A stretch of DNA of 64,000 nt from an uncultured Parasphingopyxis sp. (GCA_947259005.1 CAMYKP010000006.1:744001-808000), one strand, 5' to 3'; shown: positions 41,743 to 50,322, counted from the first letter of the stretch. Notes: generated from the letters alone by a model not told the origin. Numbers and translations: made by a program.

Positions 41743-41779
41743 CCGTCCTTTCGCTTCCTATATCGGGACTGGGCGTCAG

Positions 41780-41799
41780 ACGCTTTTTGGGAAAAGCGT
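41780..41799 (+). terminator. Hairpin after the binding-protein genes
   Basis: ACGCTTTT and AAAAGCGT pair perfectly around TGGG, followed by TTTAG. It lies between the second binding protein and DUF4112 genes, and could terminate the first transcript weakly. Confidence 0.45.
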
Positions 41800-41819
41800 T
41801 TAGTTAGAGAAGGTTGCTC

Positions 41820-42254
41820 ATGGCTCTTACACAGGAACATCTGGACCGGATTGCGAATAGCGTCCCCGAGATCGGGCGCGACCCTGCCTCTGTCCGGCAG
41901 CGGGTGGAAGCGATGGAAGCCCTGCTGGAGCGCGGCTTCACTATGCCCCTCATCAATCGCCAGTTCGGGCTGGATTTCATTCTAGGAATTATCCCCGTCA
42001 TCGGAGACGTCATAGCCGCCGCCATGGGTACATGGCTGGTCTGGGAGGCGCGAAATCTCGGCATGCCGCGCTGGAAAATTGCCTGGATGCTCGGCAATAT
42101 CGGCGTTGATCTTGCAGTCGGCGCCGTGCCCTTTGTCGGTGATGCAGTGGACTTCGTCTTCCGGTCCAACACGCGCAACCTGAGGATCATCAGAAAACAT
42201 CTCGACAAGCATCACCCTGAAACGGTGATTATCGAGGGTCAGGTCAAACGGTAG
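41820..42254 (+). CDS. DUF4112 domain-containing membrane protein
   Basis: A 144-residue protein with the DUF4112 core FGLDFILGIIPVIGDVIAAAMGTWLVWEARNLGMPRWKIAWMLGNIGVDLAVGAVPFVGDAVDFVFRSNTRNLRIIRKHL, containing two G-x-I/V-P-x-x-G-D repeats that line two hydrophobic hairpins. The start at 41820 is preferred because AGAAGG lies 6 bp upstream; a TTG at 41814 is in frame. Function unknown. Confidence 0.9.
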   Translation: MALTQEHLDRIANSVPEIGRDPASVRQRVEAMEALLERGFTMPLINRQFGLDFILGIIPVIGDVIAAAMGTWLVWEARNLGMPRWKIAWMLGNIGVDLAVGAVPFVGDAVDFVFRSNTRNLRIIRKHLDKHHPETVIIEGQVKR

Positions 42255-42393
42255 AAAAGCCGCTGCGGGGCCGTAATTTTGCCCGCGTGGATTTTCAGGA
42301 CACCGCAATCGACGGATTTCGCTCGCTGTACTGGCAGCAGTAATTCTGTTAGTTTTGGCTGGTAGGACAGTTTTCGGTGTAGTCAGGAATTTG

Positions 42394-43374
42394 GTGATCA
42401 CAGACAGCCGCCCCGCGATTCTCAGCATTCACGCAGAACCCGACAGACCCTTTTTCGGTGAAGGCAATATCGGGAACGCTGATCGATGGCATGGGTTTGA
42501 AGCCAGTGTCCGCCATGTTCAGACGCTCAGGGAGAAAGTCGGAGACGCATTCCGCGTTCATTGGCTCATTCGGCTCGATCCCCAAGTTGCCGAAATCTAT
42601 GGAGCTGCCGAATGGGCGTTCGATCAATATGGCAAAGCTATCGAGGAGTTGCTTGCCGCAGGTGATCATTTCGGTCTGCACGTCCATACGAATCGCCTTG
42701 AATATCCCGGTCGAGGATGGATTCTCAACGTCGACGACCATAACTGGCAAAGCCACTGCATCAGTTCAGCGCATGATGCGTTCAACGCTTGTTTCGGTTA
42801 CGAACCGAAGTCCATTGCCATCGGAGCCAATATTATCAGTCAGCCCCTTGTTGATATGGTGACCGGTCTTGGCTTCCAATATGACATGACGACAATCGCG
42901 CGCACGCCGGAAATGTCGTTCAATCCCCATCTGCACGCCGATGGAGGCCAACCTGACTTTTCCGCCATCGATCAACTCCCATATCGCGCATCGATAGAGG
43001 ATTTTCGAACACCAGGCGATGGCCCCTTGTGGATCCTTCCGACATCGTCGGTGCCCGCACAGCCTGCCGATAACCAGCTTGGCGGGAAAGCCGGTACCGC
43101 GGAAGACGAGCAGACATATGAACGGTTCCGGATGCGAAAAGGGTCAGCCGGAATCGGCTCTGCGGTCCGTAAGATGGAGGCGGATGGAGTGACCCCGTTC
43201 CTCCATTTCGCATGCCGTTCCAACTTCTTCAATCAGATGGATGCGGCCCAGAACCTTGAAGCAATCGTCAAATCTTGCCTCGAACGGGATTTCCGCTTTG
43301 TTCCCGCTGATGAGGCCGTCGCTCACTATGAAACTGTATCCGTTCCGGATCGCATTGCCGCACTTGCCGACTAG
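42394..43374 (+). CDS. Divergent NodB-like polysaccharide deacetylase fold protein
   Basis: About 326 residues. The order of elements resembles the NodB/polysaccharide deacetylase fold: ILSIHAEPDRPFFG at the start (where the canonical TFDDG would be), HFGLHVHTNRLEYPGRGW (metal-type histidines HxxxHxH), and later SIAIGANIISQPLVDMVTGLGFQYDMTT, as in deacetylase barrels. The canonical acidic pair is replaced by E-P-D, so catalysis is uncertain. The frame opens at a TTG (42355), but a GTG at 42394 has AGGA at proper distance. Base composition looks less GC-rich than its neighbours, which may indicate transfer. Partner genes for a glycan pathway are not adjacent. Confidence 0.65.
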   Translation: MITDSRPAILSIHAEPDRPFFGEGNIGNADRWHGFEASVRHVQTLREKVGDAFRVHWLIRLDPQVAEIYGAAEWAFDQYGKAIEELLAAGDHFGLHVHTNRLEYPGRGWILNVDDHNWQSHCISSAHDAFNACFGYEPKSIAIGANIISQPLVDMVTGLGFQYDMTTIARTPEMSFNPHLHADGGQPDFSAIDQLPYRASIEDFRTPGDGPLWILPTSSVPAQPADNQLGGKAGTAEDEQTYERFRMRKGSAGIGSAVRKMEADGVTPFLHFACRSNFFNQMDAAQNLEAIVKSCLERDFRFVPADEAVAHYETVSVPDRIAALAD

Positions 43375-43419
43375 TTTTTCGGTTCCGGACTGCGGTTGCA
43401 GCCCAATAATAAGCGCACT

Positions 43420-44139
43420 TCAGCCCCGTCCGCGCCAGATCCGCACCCGGGCGTTCGTCCGTGCACCGCGCCTTGATGCACTGCACCGGATTGGCCGGAA
43501 GTTCTCGCCCAGGCATATTCGCACTTCGGTCAACCAGCCGCGATCATTAATCCCCACGCGCAGCATCTCGGCCGATACACCGCGATTGGCGGCAGCGAAG
43601 GCGCGGGTGAACTGGCCAACGGTCAGATCGCGCCGCGACAGTGCATCCATGTCCGGATAGCGGACAGCGCGGTACAGGATCGTTCCCGCCCGCAAATAGC
43701 GTTGCGGGTCGCGGGTCATGCAACTGCCATGCTTCGCCCATTCATGCTGGATCAGGCGCACCGAGGGCGTCGTGCACAGATGCTCGCGGACCAGGCGCCG
43801 GGGGAGTGCGGATACCGGCCTGCACCATTGCGGCCAGCGCGGTCCGTTCGTTTCCGGCCAGAGGCCGTGCAGTATGAAACTGAACCGCCCTGCCCCGCCA
43901 TTGGCGATACCGCCGCATTGCAACCGGTGCGCCGGATCGCGGCCGCGCGTCCGGCAGAATTCCGGAGACCAGCTCAGGGCCAGGATATAGTCGGTAACCG
44001 GTGCAATGCGGCGCGCACCCGGGGGTATCGATTCGGCGCGCGGCGCGGCGATCCGGTCCGGAATGCGGCATTCACGCGCCTGGGCGTGCAGCATGGCCGG
44101 CATGGCGAGCAGCGCCAGCGCGGCCGCCCATCGCCGCAT
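43420..44139 (-). CDS. Secreted ribonuclease T2 family protein
   Basis: A 239-residue protein with a Sec signal peptide (MRRWAAALALLAMPAMLHAQA). Both RNase T2 catalytic segments are present: CAS I SFILHGLWPE (H91) and CAS II IQHEWAKHGSC (H132, E133, H137). Several cysteines suit a periplasmic, disulfide-bonded enzyme that cleaves RNA to 2',3'-cyclic phosphates. The start overlaps the nadC stop by one base (TGATG), so it is translated with the NAD synthesis genes. The tail is unusually arginine-rich. Confidence 0.92.
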   Translation of the reverse strand: MRRWAAALALLAMPAMLHAQARECRIPDRIAAPRAESIPPGARRIAPVTDYILALSWSPEFCRTRGRDPAHRLQCGGIANGGAGRFSFILHGLWPETNGPRWPQWCRPVSALPRRLVREHLCTTPSVRLIQHEWAKHGSCMTRDPQRYLRAGTILYRAVRYPDMDALSRRDLTVGQFTRAFAAANRGVSAEMLRVGINDRGWLTEVRICLGENFRPIRCSASRRGARTNARVRIWRGRG

Positions 44140-44990
44140 CAGTCTATCTCGGCGAAATCGAGACCGATATCTGCCGCCGGTGCGGACTGGGTCAGACGCC
44201 CGACCGAGATGAAGTCGACCCCGGTCTTCGCAATCTCATTGATCGATTCGAGCCTGACACCGCCCGATGCTTCGGTCGGCACGCGGTCGCCAATCTGTTC
44301 GACGGCGCTTCGCAGCATTTCCACCGGCATATTGTCGAGCAGCAAATTGGTGGCCCCTGCCTCCAGCGCCGGTTCGATCTGATCGAGCCGGTCGACCTCG
44401 ACGATGACCTGCTCGATCCCCGCATCGACCGCGCGGCGCACCGCTTCCCCGACACTGCCCGCAACCGCGACATGATTGTCCTTGATCATCGCGGCATCCC
44501 ACAGGCCCATCCGGTGGTTTTGCGCGCCGCCCATGCGGGTCGCATATTTCTCAAGCGCACGCAGGCCCGGGATCGTCTTGCGGGTATCGAGCAATATCGC
44601 CCCCGTCCCCGCAATTTCGTCGACATAGCTGCGCGTCATGGTCGCGATGCCGGACAGATGCTGGACGGTGTTGAGCGCCGAGCGTTCGGCGGTGAGCATC
44701 GCGCGCGCACGGCCGGTCAGCCGCATCAGGTCCGTCCCTGCGGATATGCTGTCTCCATCCCGGACCAGCATCTCGATCTCGACATCGGGATCCAGCGCCC
44801 GGAAGAAAGCCTCGGCAATCGGCAGCCCGGCGACGACGATTGCATCCCGGCTGTCCATTACTCCGCGAAAGCGCGCATCCTCGGGAATTACCGCTTCGGA
44901 CGTAACATCCACGCCATCGCCAAGATCTTCGGCGAATGTGGATGCAACGAAAGCGTCAAGATCGAACCGGTCGAGTGTAAAGTCTGTCAT
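44139..44990 (-). CDS. nadC: Nicotinate-nucleotide diphosphorylase (quinolinate phosphoribosyltransferase)
   Basis: A 283-residue enzyme converting quinolinate and PRPP to nicotinate mononucleotide. Motifs are EDLGDGVDVTSEAVIP, RSALNTVQHLSGIATMTRSYVDEI, LLDTRKTIPGLRALEKYATRMGGAQNHRMGLWDAAMIKDNHV and the C-terminal VRLESINEIAKTGVDFISVGRLTQSAPAADIGLDF. It sits in an nadA-DUF2254-nadC-RNase T2 run. It is coupled at both ends: by ATGA to DUF2254 and by TGATG to the RNase. Confidence 0.96.
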   Translation of the reverse strand: MTDFTLDRFDLDAFVASTFAEDLGDGVDVTSEAVIPEDARFRGVMDSRDAIVVAGLPIAEAFFRALDPDVEIEMLVRDGDSISAGTDLMRLTGRARAMLTAERSALNTVQHLSGIATMTRSYVDEIAGTGAILLDTRKTIPGLRALEKYATRMGGAQNHRMGLWDAAMIKDNHVAVAGSVGEAVRRAVDAGIEQVIVEVDRLDQIEPALEAGATNLLLDNMPVEMLRSAVEQIGDRVPTEASGGVRLESINEIAKTGVDFISVGRLTQSAPAADIGLDFAEID

Positions 44991-46318
44991 ATGCCCTGTT
45001 TCTGGATGGCTTCGACGAAATTGTCGAATCGCGTTTCAAGTTCCTCGAGCGACGGCCCCTCCATATTCGTGCGGGCTTGTATCACAAGGTTGGTCGCCTC
45101 TTCGACAAGCAATCGGCGACGCTGATCGGAATTGCAGGCGAGCGAACCGGTCTGCAGCGCATCGATGAATTTCTTGGACGCTAGCGGACTGCCCGCTGCC
45201 GATGCCCGTATGCCGCCGAAGCCCCGCTGCAGGAAATGCTCGAAATCGTCGTCGAGCGGCTGGACGCGGGCGGGATCGTAATTGTCCTGTTCCGGCCCGC
45301 GGTTGAGATTGCGATGGGCTAGCTCGGCCGTCGCCGCGCCGAGCCAGTGCAGTGCGGTAATCGCCGTGAACGGATCGTTGATCCCCGGCGAAAGCGCCCT
45401 GAGCGCGATCTCGACCAGCTCGTCGAACAGGAATTCAAGATCCTGGGTCGGCGTGCGCATGCCCCCGGAACTGAAACAGGCGCGGATATCGGCAGCGATA
45501 TCGTCGCTCAGGCCAGCCCTGGCCAATTCGGCAATCGGCATCTGCGGATGAACGAAATCTCCGGTCCGCACCTTGAGCGCGATCACCCCGCCCGTTCGCT
45601 CGGCAATGGAATCTAGCGTTTCGAAATCGATGATTTTGACATAGCCGGTTGCCGTGGCCGTCACGGGTTCGCCGGTGAATGGCTCGCCGGGCTCCTCGCC
45701 GTCCCCGTCTTCGGGAAAACGTTCGCCGATATCGTCGATCAGGCGCTCGCCAATGCCCCTGAGCACGGTGTTGATGCGGATGCTGTCGGGAATACGATGG
45801 AGGAAATAGACGAGCACGGCCACGGCGAACAGCGCCAGTACAGTGGCGATCAGCAGCGAAAGTTGGGGCGTGAAGCCCGGCAGAGCGGTCGCCGCCGCGT
45901 CGACCGCGTCGCTCGCCTGCTCGTCCGCTCCGCGCACCACGCGCAACACCAGCACCGCATAGACGAAAGTGGCGATAAACACGCCGAGGGAAAGCTGGTT
46001 GCCCTTGTCCTGCATGAAATTGGTGAGCAGCCGCGGACCATAATTGCCGCTCGCATAGGCCACTGCGGCAATGGTGATCGAAAAGACCGTCGAGGCGACG
46101 CCGATCATCGATCCGGCGATTACAGTCAGCACGGTGCGCGCGCCCTCGGGCCGACTCGAATGAATCCAGCTGACCTCGTTCAGCCAGTCGGCAAAGCCGT
46201 TGCGATCGAGATAGACGGTCACAAAGGCCGCCACCCCCGCGATGATCGAGAAGAGCGCCGGATAGAACCAGTAGCTGGCGTTGACGTTCAGCCAGAAGGA
46301 CCGGAGCCGGGCGATCAT
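44987..46318 (-). CDS. DUF2254 domain-containing membrane protein
   Basis: A 443-residue protein with four N-terminal membrane helices (SYWFYPALFSIIAGVAAFVTVYL; AGSMIGVASTVFSITIAAVAYA; SLGVFIATFVYAVLVLRVV; LLIATVLALFAVAVLVYFL) and a soluble C-terminal half. The motif VFSITIAAVAYASGNYGPRLLTNFMQDKGNQ and the later SPGINDPFTAITALHWLG are the DUF2254 signature. Function unknown. It lies between nadA and nadC and overlaps nadC by ATGA, so an effect on NAD synthesis cannot be excluded, though this looks like convenience linkage. No clear ribosome-binding site is seen at the start. Confidence 0.88.
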   Translation of the reverse strand: MIARLRSFWLNVNASYWFYPALFSIIAGVAAFVTVYLDRNGFADWLNEVSWIHSSRPEGARTVLTVIAGSMIGVASTVFSITIAAVAYASGNYGPRLLTNFMQDKGNQLSLGVFIATFVYAVLVLRVVRGADEQASDAVDAAATALPGFTPQLSLLIATVLALFAVAVLVYFLHRIPDSIRINTVLRGIGERLIDDIGERFPEDGDGEEPGEPFTGEPVTATATGYVKIIDFETLDSIAERTGGVIALKVRTGDFVHPQMPIAELARAGLSDDIAADIRACFSSGGMRTPTQDLEFLFDELVEIALRALSPGINDPFTAITALHWLGAATAELAHRNLNRGPEQDNYDPARVQPLDDDFEHFLQRGFGGIRASAAGSPLASKKFIDALQTGSLACNSDQRRRLLVEEATNLVIQARTNMEGPSLEELETRFDNFVEAIQKQGI

Positions 46319-46353
46319 CGCAGGATCATTTTGAGCTTGCTGATCACGCTGGC

Positions 46354-47361
46354 CTAATCACCACTGATCGGAGGCCCAAGATCGCCCTGCCCAACAGTCG
46401 CGCTTGCCATTTCGAGCATCTTGTCGAGGCTCTTCTTCGCCTGGAGGCGCAGTTCCTCGTCCATCACGATCTGCGGCTCGAGATCACGCAGCGCGATGTA
46501 CAGCTTCTCCATCGTGTTGAGCGCCATGTACGGGCAGATATTGCAGCTGCAGTTGCCGTCCGCGCCCGGCGCGCCGATGAAGGTGACTTCGGGCAGCGCC
46601 TTTTCCATCTGGTGCATGATATGCGGCTCGGTCGCGACGATCACGGTATCGCTCTCAGTCGCCTTGGCTTCTGCGAGGATCGAACTGGTCGAGCCGATAT
46701 GATCGGCATGGTCGAGAATCGCCGCCGGGCATTCGGGATGGGCGAGAACCGGGGCGCCCGGATGCTTGGCCTTGAGCTTCAGCAGCTCGGTCTCGGAAAA
46801 GGCTTCATGCACGATGCAAACGCCCGGCCAGAGCAGCATGTCGCGGCCGGTCTTTTTCGCCAGATAGCCGCCCAGATGCTTGTCGGGGGCGAAGATGATC
46901 TTTTGGTCGAGCGGAATTTGCGAGAGGATTTTCTCGGCAGATGAAGAGGTTACGATGATATCCGAAAGCGCTTTCACATCGGCCGAACAGTTGATGTAGG
47001 TCAGCGCGATATGATCGGGATTGGCCTCGCGAAACGCCTTGAACTTGTCGGGCGGACAGCTGTCTTCAAGGCTGCACCCGGCATTCATGTCAGGCAGCAC
47101 GACGATCTTTTCGGGCGACAGGATCTTGGCGGTTTCGGCCATGAACTTGACGCCGCAAAAGGCAATCACATCGGCATCGGTATCGGCCGCCTTGCGCGAC
47201 AGATCGAGACTGTCACCGACAAAATCGGCAATGTCCTGAATTTCCGGGGCCTGGTAATAATGGGCAAGGATTACGGCGTTCCGCTCCTTGCGCAACCGGT
47301 TGATCTCTTCCCTGATATCGACCCCAGCCAAGCTGCCGCCGATTCCCTTGCGTGCGTCCAT
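46354..47361 (-). CDS. nadA: Quinolinate synthase NadA
   Basis: A 335-residue [4Fe-4S] enzyme condensing iminoaspartate with dihydroxyacetone phosphate. Features are NAVILAHYYQAPEIQDIADFVGDSLDLSRKA, the cluster cysteines in NCSADVKA, VLAHPECPAAIL and CSCNICPYMALNT, and ILSPEKIVVLPDMNAGCSLEDSCP. AAAGGAG precedes the start. No nadB (L-aspartate oxidase) or aspartate dehydrogenase gene is in the operon, so iminoaspartate must come from an enzyme encoded elsewhere. It is the first gene of the operon. Confidence 0.96.
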   Translation of the reverse strand: MDARKGIGGSLAGVDIREEINRLRKERNAVILAHYYQAPEIQDIADFVGDSLDLSRKAADTDADVIAFCGVKFMAETAKILSPEKIVVLPDMNAGCSLEDSCPPDKFKAFREANPDHIALTYINCSADVKALSDIIVTSSSAEKILSQIPLDQKIIFAPDKHLGGYLAKKTGRDMLLWPGVCIVHEAFSETELLKLKAKHPGAPVLAHPECPAAILDHADHIGSTSSILAEAKATESDTVIVATEPHIMHQMEKALPEVTFIGAPGADGNCSCNICPYMALNTMEKLYIALRDLEPQIVMDEELRLQAKKSLDKMLEMASATVGQGDLGPPISGD

Positions 47362-47493
47362 GAATCTGCTCCTTTGGGATTATATAGTTACTCAAACAGG
47401 GAATGTCTTGGGGAGAGTCCCGCCCTGTCTGCCATGAACTCCGGGACATTTCGTTCATCATGACCGGCCATTGAATGAACGCCACCCCCGCAA

Positions 47494-47514
47494 GTTGACA
47501 CTGGTTGACACAGG
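47494..47514 (+). repeat. Dispersed 21-bp motif, copy 2
   Basis: GTTGACACTGGTTGACACAGG is identical to the minus-strand copy at 29433-29453. Each contains two 10-bp tandem units with TTGACA. A G run and an A-rich hexamer follow in both copies. Confidence 0.65.
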
Positions 47515-47713
47515 TCCGGGGGTAAAATGGGTCCTATCCCTCACCCAAAGGCAAAAACTGTGCCCAATAGGACACAAATGCGCGGGCCTTCCGGCGGTCC
47601 ATCGAATGTGCAATTCCTGTCATCTGCCCAGTCTTTCAAAGATTTTCCTACTTTGGAAGAGAAATGACGGGCGCGTCCCTGAGATCGATATCAGTCATTC
47701 GGAAGGGATATAC

Positions 47714-47757
47714 GCATGTCGATAGTGTATTGGTTATATAGTACACTATGGACATGC
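47714..47757. promoter_or_regulatory. Inverted repeat upstream of the CPBP protease gene
   Basis: GCATGTCGATAGTGTA (47714-47729) and TACACTATGGACATGC (47742-47757) are reverse complements except for one position, around a 12-bp AT-rich core TTGGTTATATAG. The inner AGTGTA/TACACT pair recalls operators of GntR/YtrA-type repressors. The core holds a TATAT -10-like element, so a repressor here could block the promoter. It ends 28 bp before the CPBP start; no regulator gene is adjacent. Confidence 0.6.
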
Positions 47758-47784
47758 GCGGAAATCGCCATTAGGGGGCCCCCG

Positions 47785-48633
47785 ATGGAACAAGATCAAT
47801 CAAACAGGCGAGATGCATGGAAAACCATTTCCATTTTTCTCATTGCCTTATTCGCGCTCAGCGCCGTCGTTCACTATGCAATCGTTACGCTGAATCCCGC
47901 CAGCATCTATGTTGGCGCGTTGATGTGGTGCCCGGCAATCGCGGCTTTCGTGACTTTGAAGATTAGAGGTCAAACGCTCGCCACCCTGCCCTGGAAGTGG
48001 GGAAGCTGGTCGAGCAACTGGGCCGCCTATGCTGTGCCGGTTTTGTACATTTCCGTCGCCTATGCACTGATCTGGCTGCTGGGGTACGGCGGGGTGCCGA
48101 ATCCGGAAACAATCACAGAATGGGCTCAGGAGCTAGGATTTTCAGCCGCGTCGCCCATCATGACAATCGCAGTGATGGTCTTCCTGCTGGGAACGGTACA
48201 GCTCATCAAATCGCTGGGATCGATCACCGGCGAGGAAATAGGATGGCGTGGTTTCTTTATCTGGGAGCTCCGCAAGGTCATGCCGTTCGGTGCGGTATCG
48301 ATCGTTAGCGGCGTCATCTGGGCGATGTGGCATTATCCGATCATCATTGCCTATGGCGGCGGCAATGCGACATTTCAGCTCGCCTGCTTCACGCTCATGA
48401 TCATCAGCATGTCCGTCATCATGGCCTATTTTACATTCAGGTCCGAGAGCGTTTGGCCCGCCATTTTCTTTCACGCCGCGCACAATATCTACATTCAGAA
48501 GATATTCTCGCCGCTCACGGTTGAAAATGAGCAAACCGGCTTCTGGATCGACGAATATGGCCTGATGATTCCGATCGTCGTGACCTTGCTAGCTCTATAT
48601 TTTTGGAGAAAGGCCAAATCGGAAGGGATGTAA
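47785..48633 (+). CDS. CPBP family intramembrane glutamic/metallo-protease
   Basis: A 282-residue protein with about eight membrane helices. All conserved CPBP (Abi/CAAX protease-like) motifs are present: EExxxR as E150-E151-I-G-W-R155, H183 in WAMWHYP, and H230/H233 in FFHAAHN. These residues form the intramembrane active site. The start at 47785 follows AGGGGG within a GGGGGCCCCC palindrome, so the ribosome-binding site may be masked by structure. Family members process prenylated or signal proteins, or give immunity to bacteriocins; the target here is unknown. An inverted repeat upstream suggests specific repression. Confidence 0.9.
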   Translation: MEQDQSNRRDAWKTISIFLIALFALSAVVHYAIVTLNPASIYVGALMWCPAIAAFVTLKIRGQTLATLPWKWGSWSSNWAAYAVPVLYISVAYALIWLLGYGGVPNPETITEWAQELGFSAASPIMTIAVMVFLLGTVQLIKSLGSITGEEIGWRGFFIWELRKVMPFGAVSIVSGVIWAMWHYPIIIAYGGGNATFQLACFTLMIISMSVIMAYFTFRSESVWPAIFFHAAHNIYIQKIFSPLTVENEQTGFWIDEYGLMIPIVVTLLALYFWRKAKSEGM

Positions 48634-48646
48634 GGCGGTCAAGCGC

Positions 48647-49417
48647 TTACTCACCCGTACTCCGCCGGGCTTCGCCCAGCACATCGCGCGAACGGTCCAT
48701 CTGGTTGGGGTTCGCTTCATTGCGGAACTGTGCACGGACCTCCGCATCGATCCCGGCCGCGCGCAGCGGTAGCGCGAAATTACTCTCGACTGCGCGCCGG
48801 GCCGCATCGCGGGCCAGCCGCATCGGGGCGGTTGCCTGCGCCTGCCTTAACAGCGAGCGCTGTCCTTCCGCGCGATTGGCGGCGTCGAGCGTGGATTCCG
48901 CATCGGTGACCGTGATCAATATTCCGCCATCGTCATATTCGCGGATCGCATCGATATCGATATCGGGGCCGGCAATACGCAGATCGGGCAAGGTAACGGT
49001 CAGCGTATTCGACGCCTCGTCCCATTCCACATCGTCATCGCCCAGCGCGGACAGATCGAGCTCGTAACGGACATTGCCCGGCATGATCAGCGTCTTGCGG
49101 GCCGACAGCCCAAAGCGCCGCTGGGTCGAGGTAACGACCGCCACGAACTGCGCGGAAAAGGGAATGAGGGTGTTCTGCTCGCGCAGGCCTTCAAGGCTGG
49201 CGCTGGCGACCGTTACCGGGTCCGGCCCGCTGCCGAAAATCCGCTCGCCGACACTGCCGATCCCGATGACGAATATCGTGACGATCGCGACAAGGCTTAG
49301 CAGACAGCCAAGCGCCCAGAAGCGGCCCGAGCCCTGGCGGATGATCATCGTCGGATGGGGACGCTCGAAACTGGGGGTTTCGGGAGGATCGATTTCTATG
49401 CGGCTGTCGTCGACCAT
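48647..49417 (-). CDS. DUF4230 domain-containing membrane-anchored protein
   Basis: A 256-residue protein with an N-terminal cytoplasmic segment and a single membrane helix (FWALGCLLSLVAIVTIFVIGIGSV, about residues 33-56). A periplasmic DUF4230 domain follows: SLEGLREQNTLIPFSAQFVAVVTS, then YELDLSALGDDDVEWDEASNTLTVTLPDLRIAGPDID, and a helical C-terminus. Function unknown. It overlaps the 3' end of the upstream MBL hydrolase gene by 22 bp. Confidence 0.85.
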   Translation of the reverse strand: MVDDSRIEIDPPETPSFERPHPTMIIRQGSGRFWALGCLLSLVAIVTIFVIGIGSVGERIFGSGPDPVTVASASLEGLREQNTLIPFSAQFVAVVTSTQRRFGLSARKTLIMPGNVRYELDLSALGDDDVEWDEASNTLTVTLPDLRIAGPDIDIDAIREYDDGGILITVTDAESTLDAANRAEGQRSLLRQAQATAPMRLARDAARRAVESNFALPLRAAGIDAEVRAQFRNEANPNQMDRSRDVLGEARRSTGE

Positions 49418-50265
49418 CGTTCTTCGCTTTCCTCGACAAGGCCGCGATCCCTGAGATCGATCAGATGCGCCAGTACGGACCGTCCGGCCGCTCCGTGCAG
49501 CCTCGGGTCGACACCCTTGTACATTTTCTGGACCATGTCCGGGATGGCCGTCAGCCCTTCGTCGATGGCGCGCAGAATCTGCCCCTCGCGCTGCTTGCGG
49601 TGGCCCATCAGGCCGCGCGTGAACCGCCGCGCCTTTTCGATCGGTTCGCCATGCGCCGGATAATAGAGTGTTTCCTCGCGATCGATGAGCTTGGCGAGGC
49701 TTTCCATATAGGATTTCATATCGCCGTCCGGCGGCACGATCACGGTTGTCGACCAGCCCATGATATGATCGCCGGTGAACATCGCCCCGGCCTCATGCAG
49801 CGCATAGCAGAGATGGTTGGACGTATGGCCGGGCGTTGCCACTGCTTCCAGCGTCCAGCCCTCGCCCGACAATATCTCGCCGTCTTCGAGCACCCGGTCG
49901 GGCGCATAACCGGAATCGAAGGCCGCATCGGCGCGCGGGCCGGTATCGTCGATTGCCAGATAGGCACAGCCGACTATCTCCGCTCCGGTGGCTTCCTTGA
50001 GCGGCGCTGCACCGGGGCTGTGGTCGCGGTGGGTGTGCGTGCAGGTAATGGCGCGGATTGTCTCGCCCTCGGTCGCTGCGAGGATCGCGTCGATATGGCG
50101 TTTGTCCTTTGGCCCGGGATCGATCACCGCAACATCGCCCCGGCCGACCAGATAGGTCTGGGTGCCGGTATAGGTGAAGGGCGACGGGTTGGGCGCCAGA
50201 ACGCGGCGCACCAGTGGATGCAGCTCGATCGTCTGGCCCGTGGGCATGTCGTCTACGGTTTTCAT
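49396..50265 (-). CDS. MBL fold metallo-hydrolase (LACTB2-like)
   Basis: A 289-residue metallo-beta-lactamase fold protein with the zinc motif CTHTHRDHSPG (H77, H79, D81, H82), ATPGHTSNHLCYAL, GDHIMGWSTTVIVPPDGDM and YYPAHGEPIEKA. A C-terminal winged-helix-like tail follows (HRKQREGQILRAI). The order matches the LACTB2-like clade with RNase-like or hydrolase activity. It overlaps DUF4230 downstream. Confidence 0.88.
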   Translation of the reverse strand: MKTVDDMPTGQTIELHPLVRRVLAPNPSPFTYTGTQTYLVGRGDVAVIDPGPKDKRHIDAILAATEGETIRAITCTHTHRDHSPGAAPLKEATGAEIVGCAYLAIDDTGPRADAAFDSGYAPDRVLEDGEILSGEGWTLEAVATPGHTSNHLCYALHEAGAMFTGDHIMGWSTTVIVPPDGDMKSYMESLAKLIDREETLYYPAHGEPIEKARRFTRGLMGHRKQREGQILRAIDEGLTAIPDMVQKMYKGVDPRLHGAAGRSVLAHLIDLRDRGLVEESEERWSTTAA

Positions 50266-50322
50266 GCCCTCCCTGTGCCAAGTTGCAGCGCCCGGCGAAA
50301 GGGAAAGATCGGAAAAAGGGCG

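Larger units (their letters stand above)
47362..47784. other. 423-bp intergenic region between divergent nadA and CPBP genes
   Basis: No gene was found. It contains the second copy of a 21-bp dispersed motif (47494-47514), a 7-bp inverted pair CGTTCAT/ATGAACG near 47450-47480, a GTCCTAT/ATAGGAC pair near 47530-47570, a 16-bp-arm inverted repeat (47714-47757), and a GGGGGCCCCC palindrome that includes the ribosome-binding site of the CPBP gene (47774-47783). An 84-codon frame at 47471 was rejected. Confidence 0.6.

Noticed and set aside
47471-47725. 84-codon plus-strand frame in the nadA/CPBP gap
   Set aside because: It contains the dispersed 21-bp motif and a cysteine-rich, unpatterned translation, and has no ribosome-binding site.
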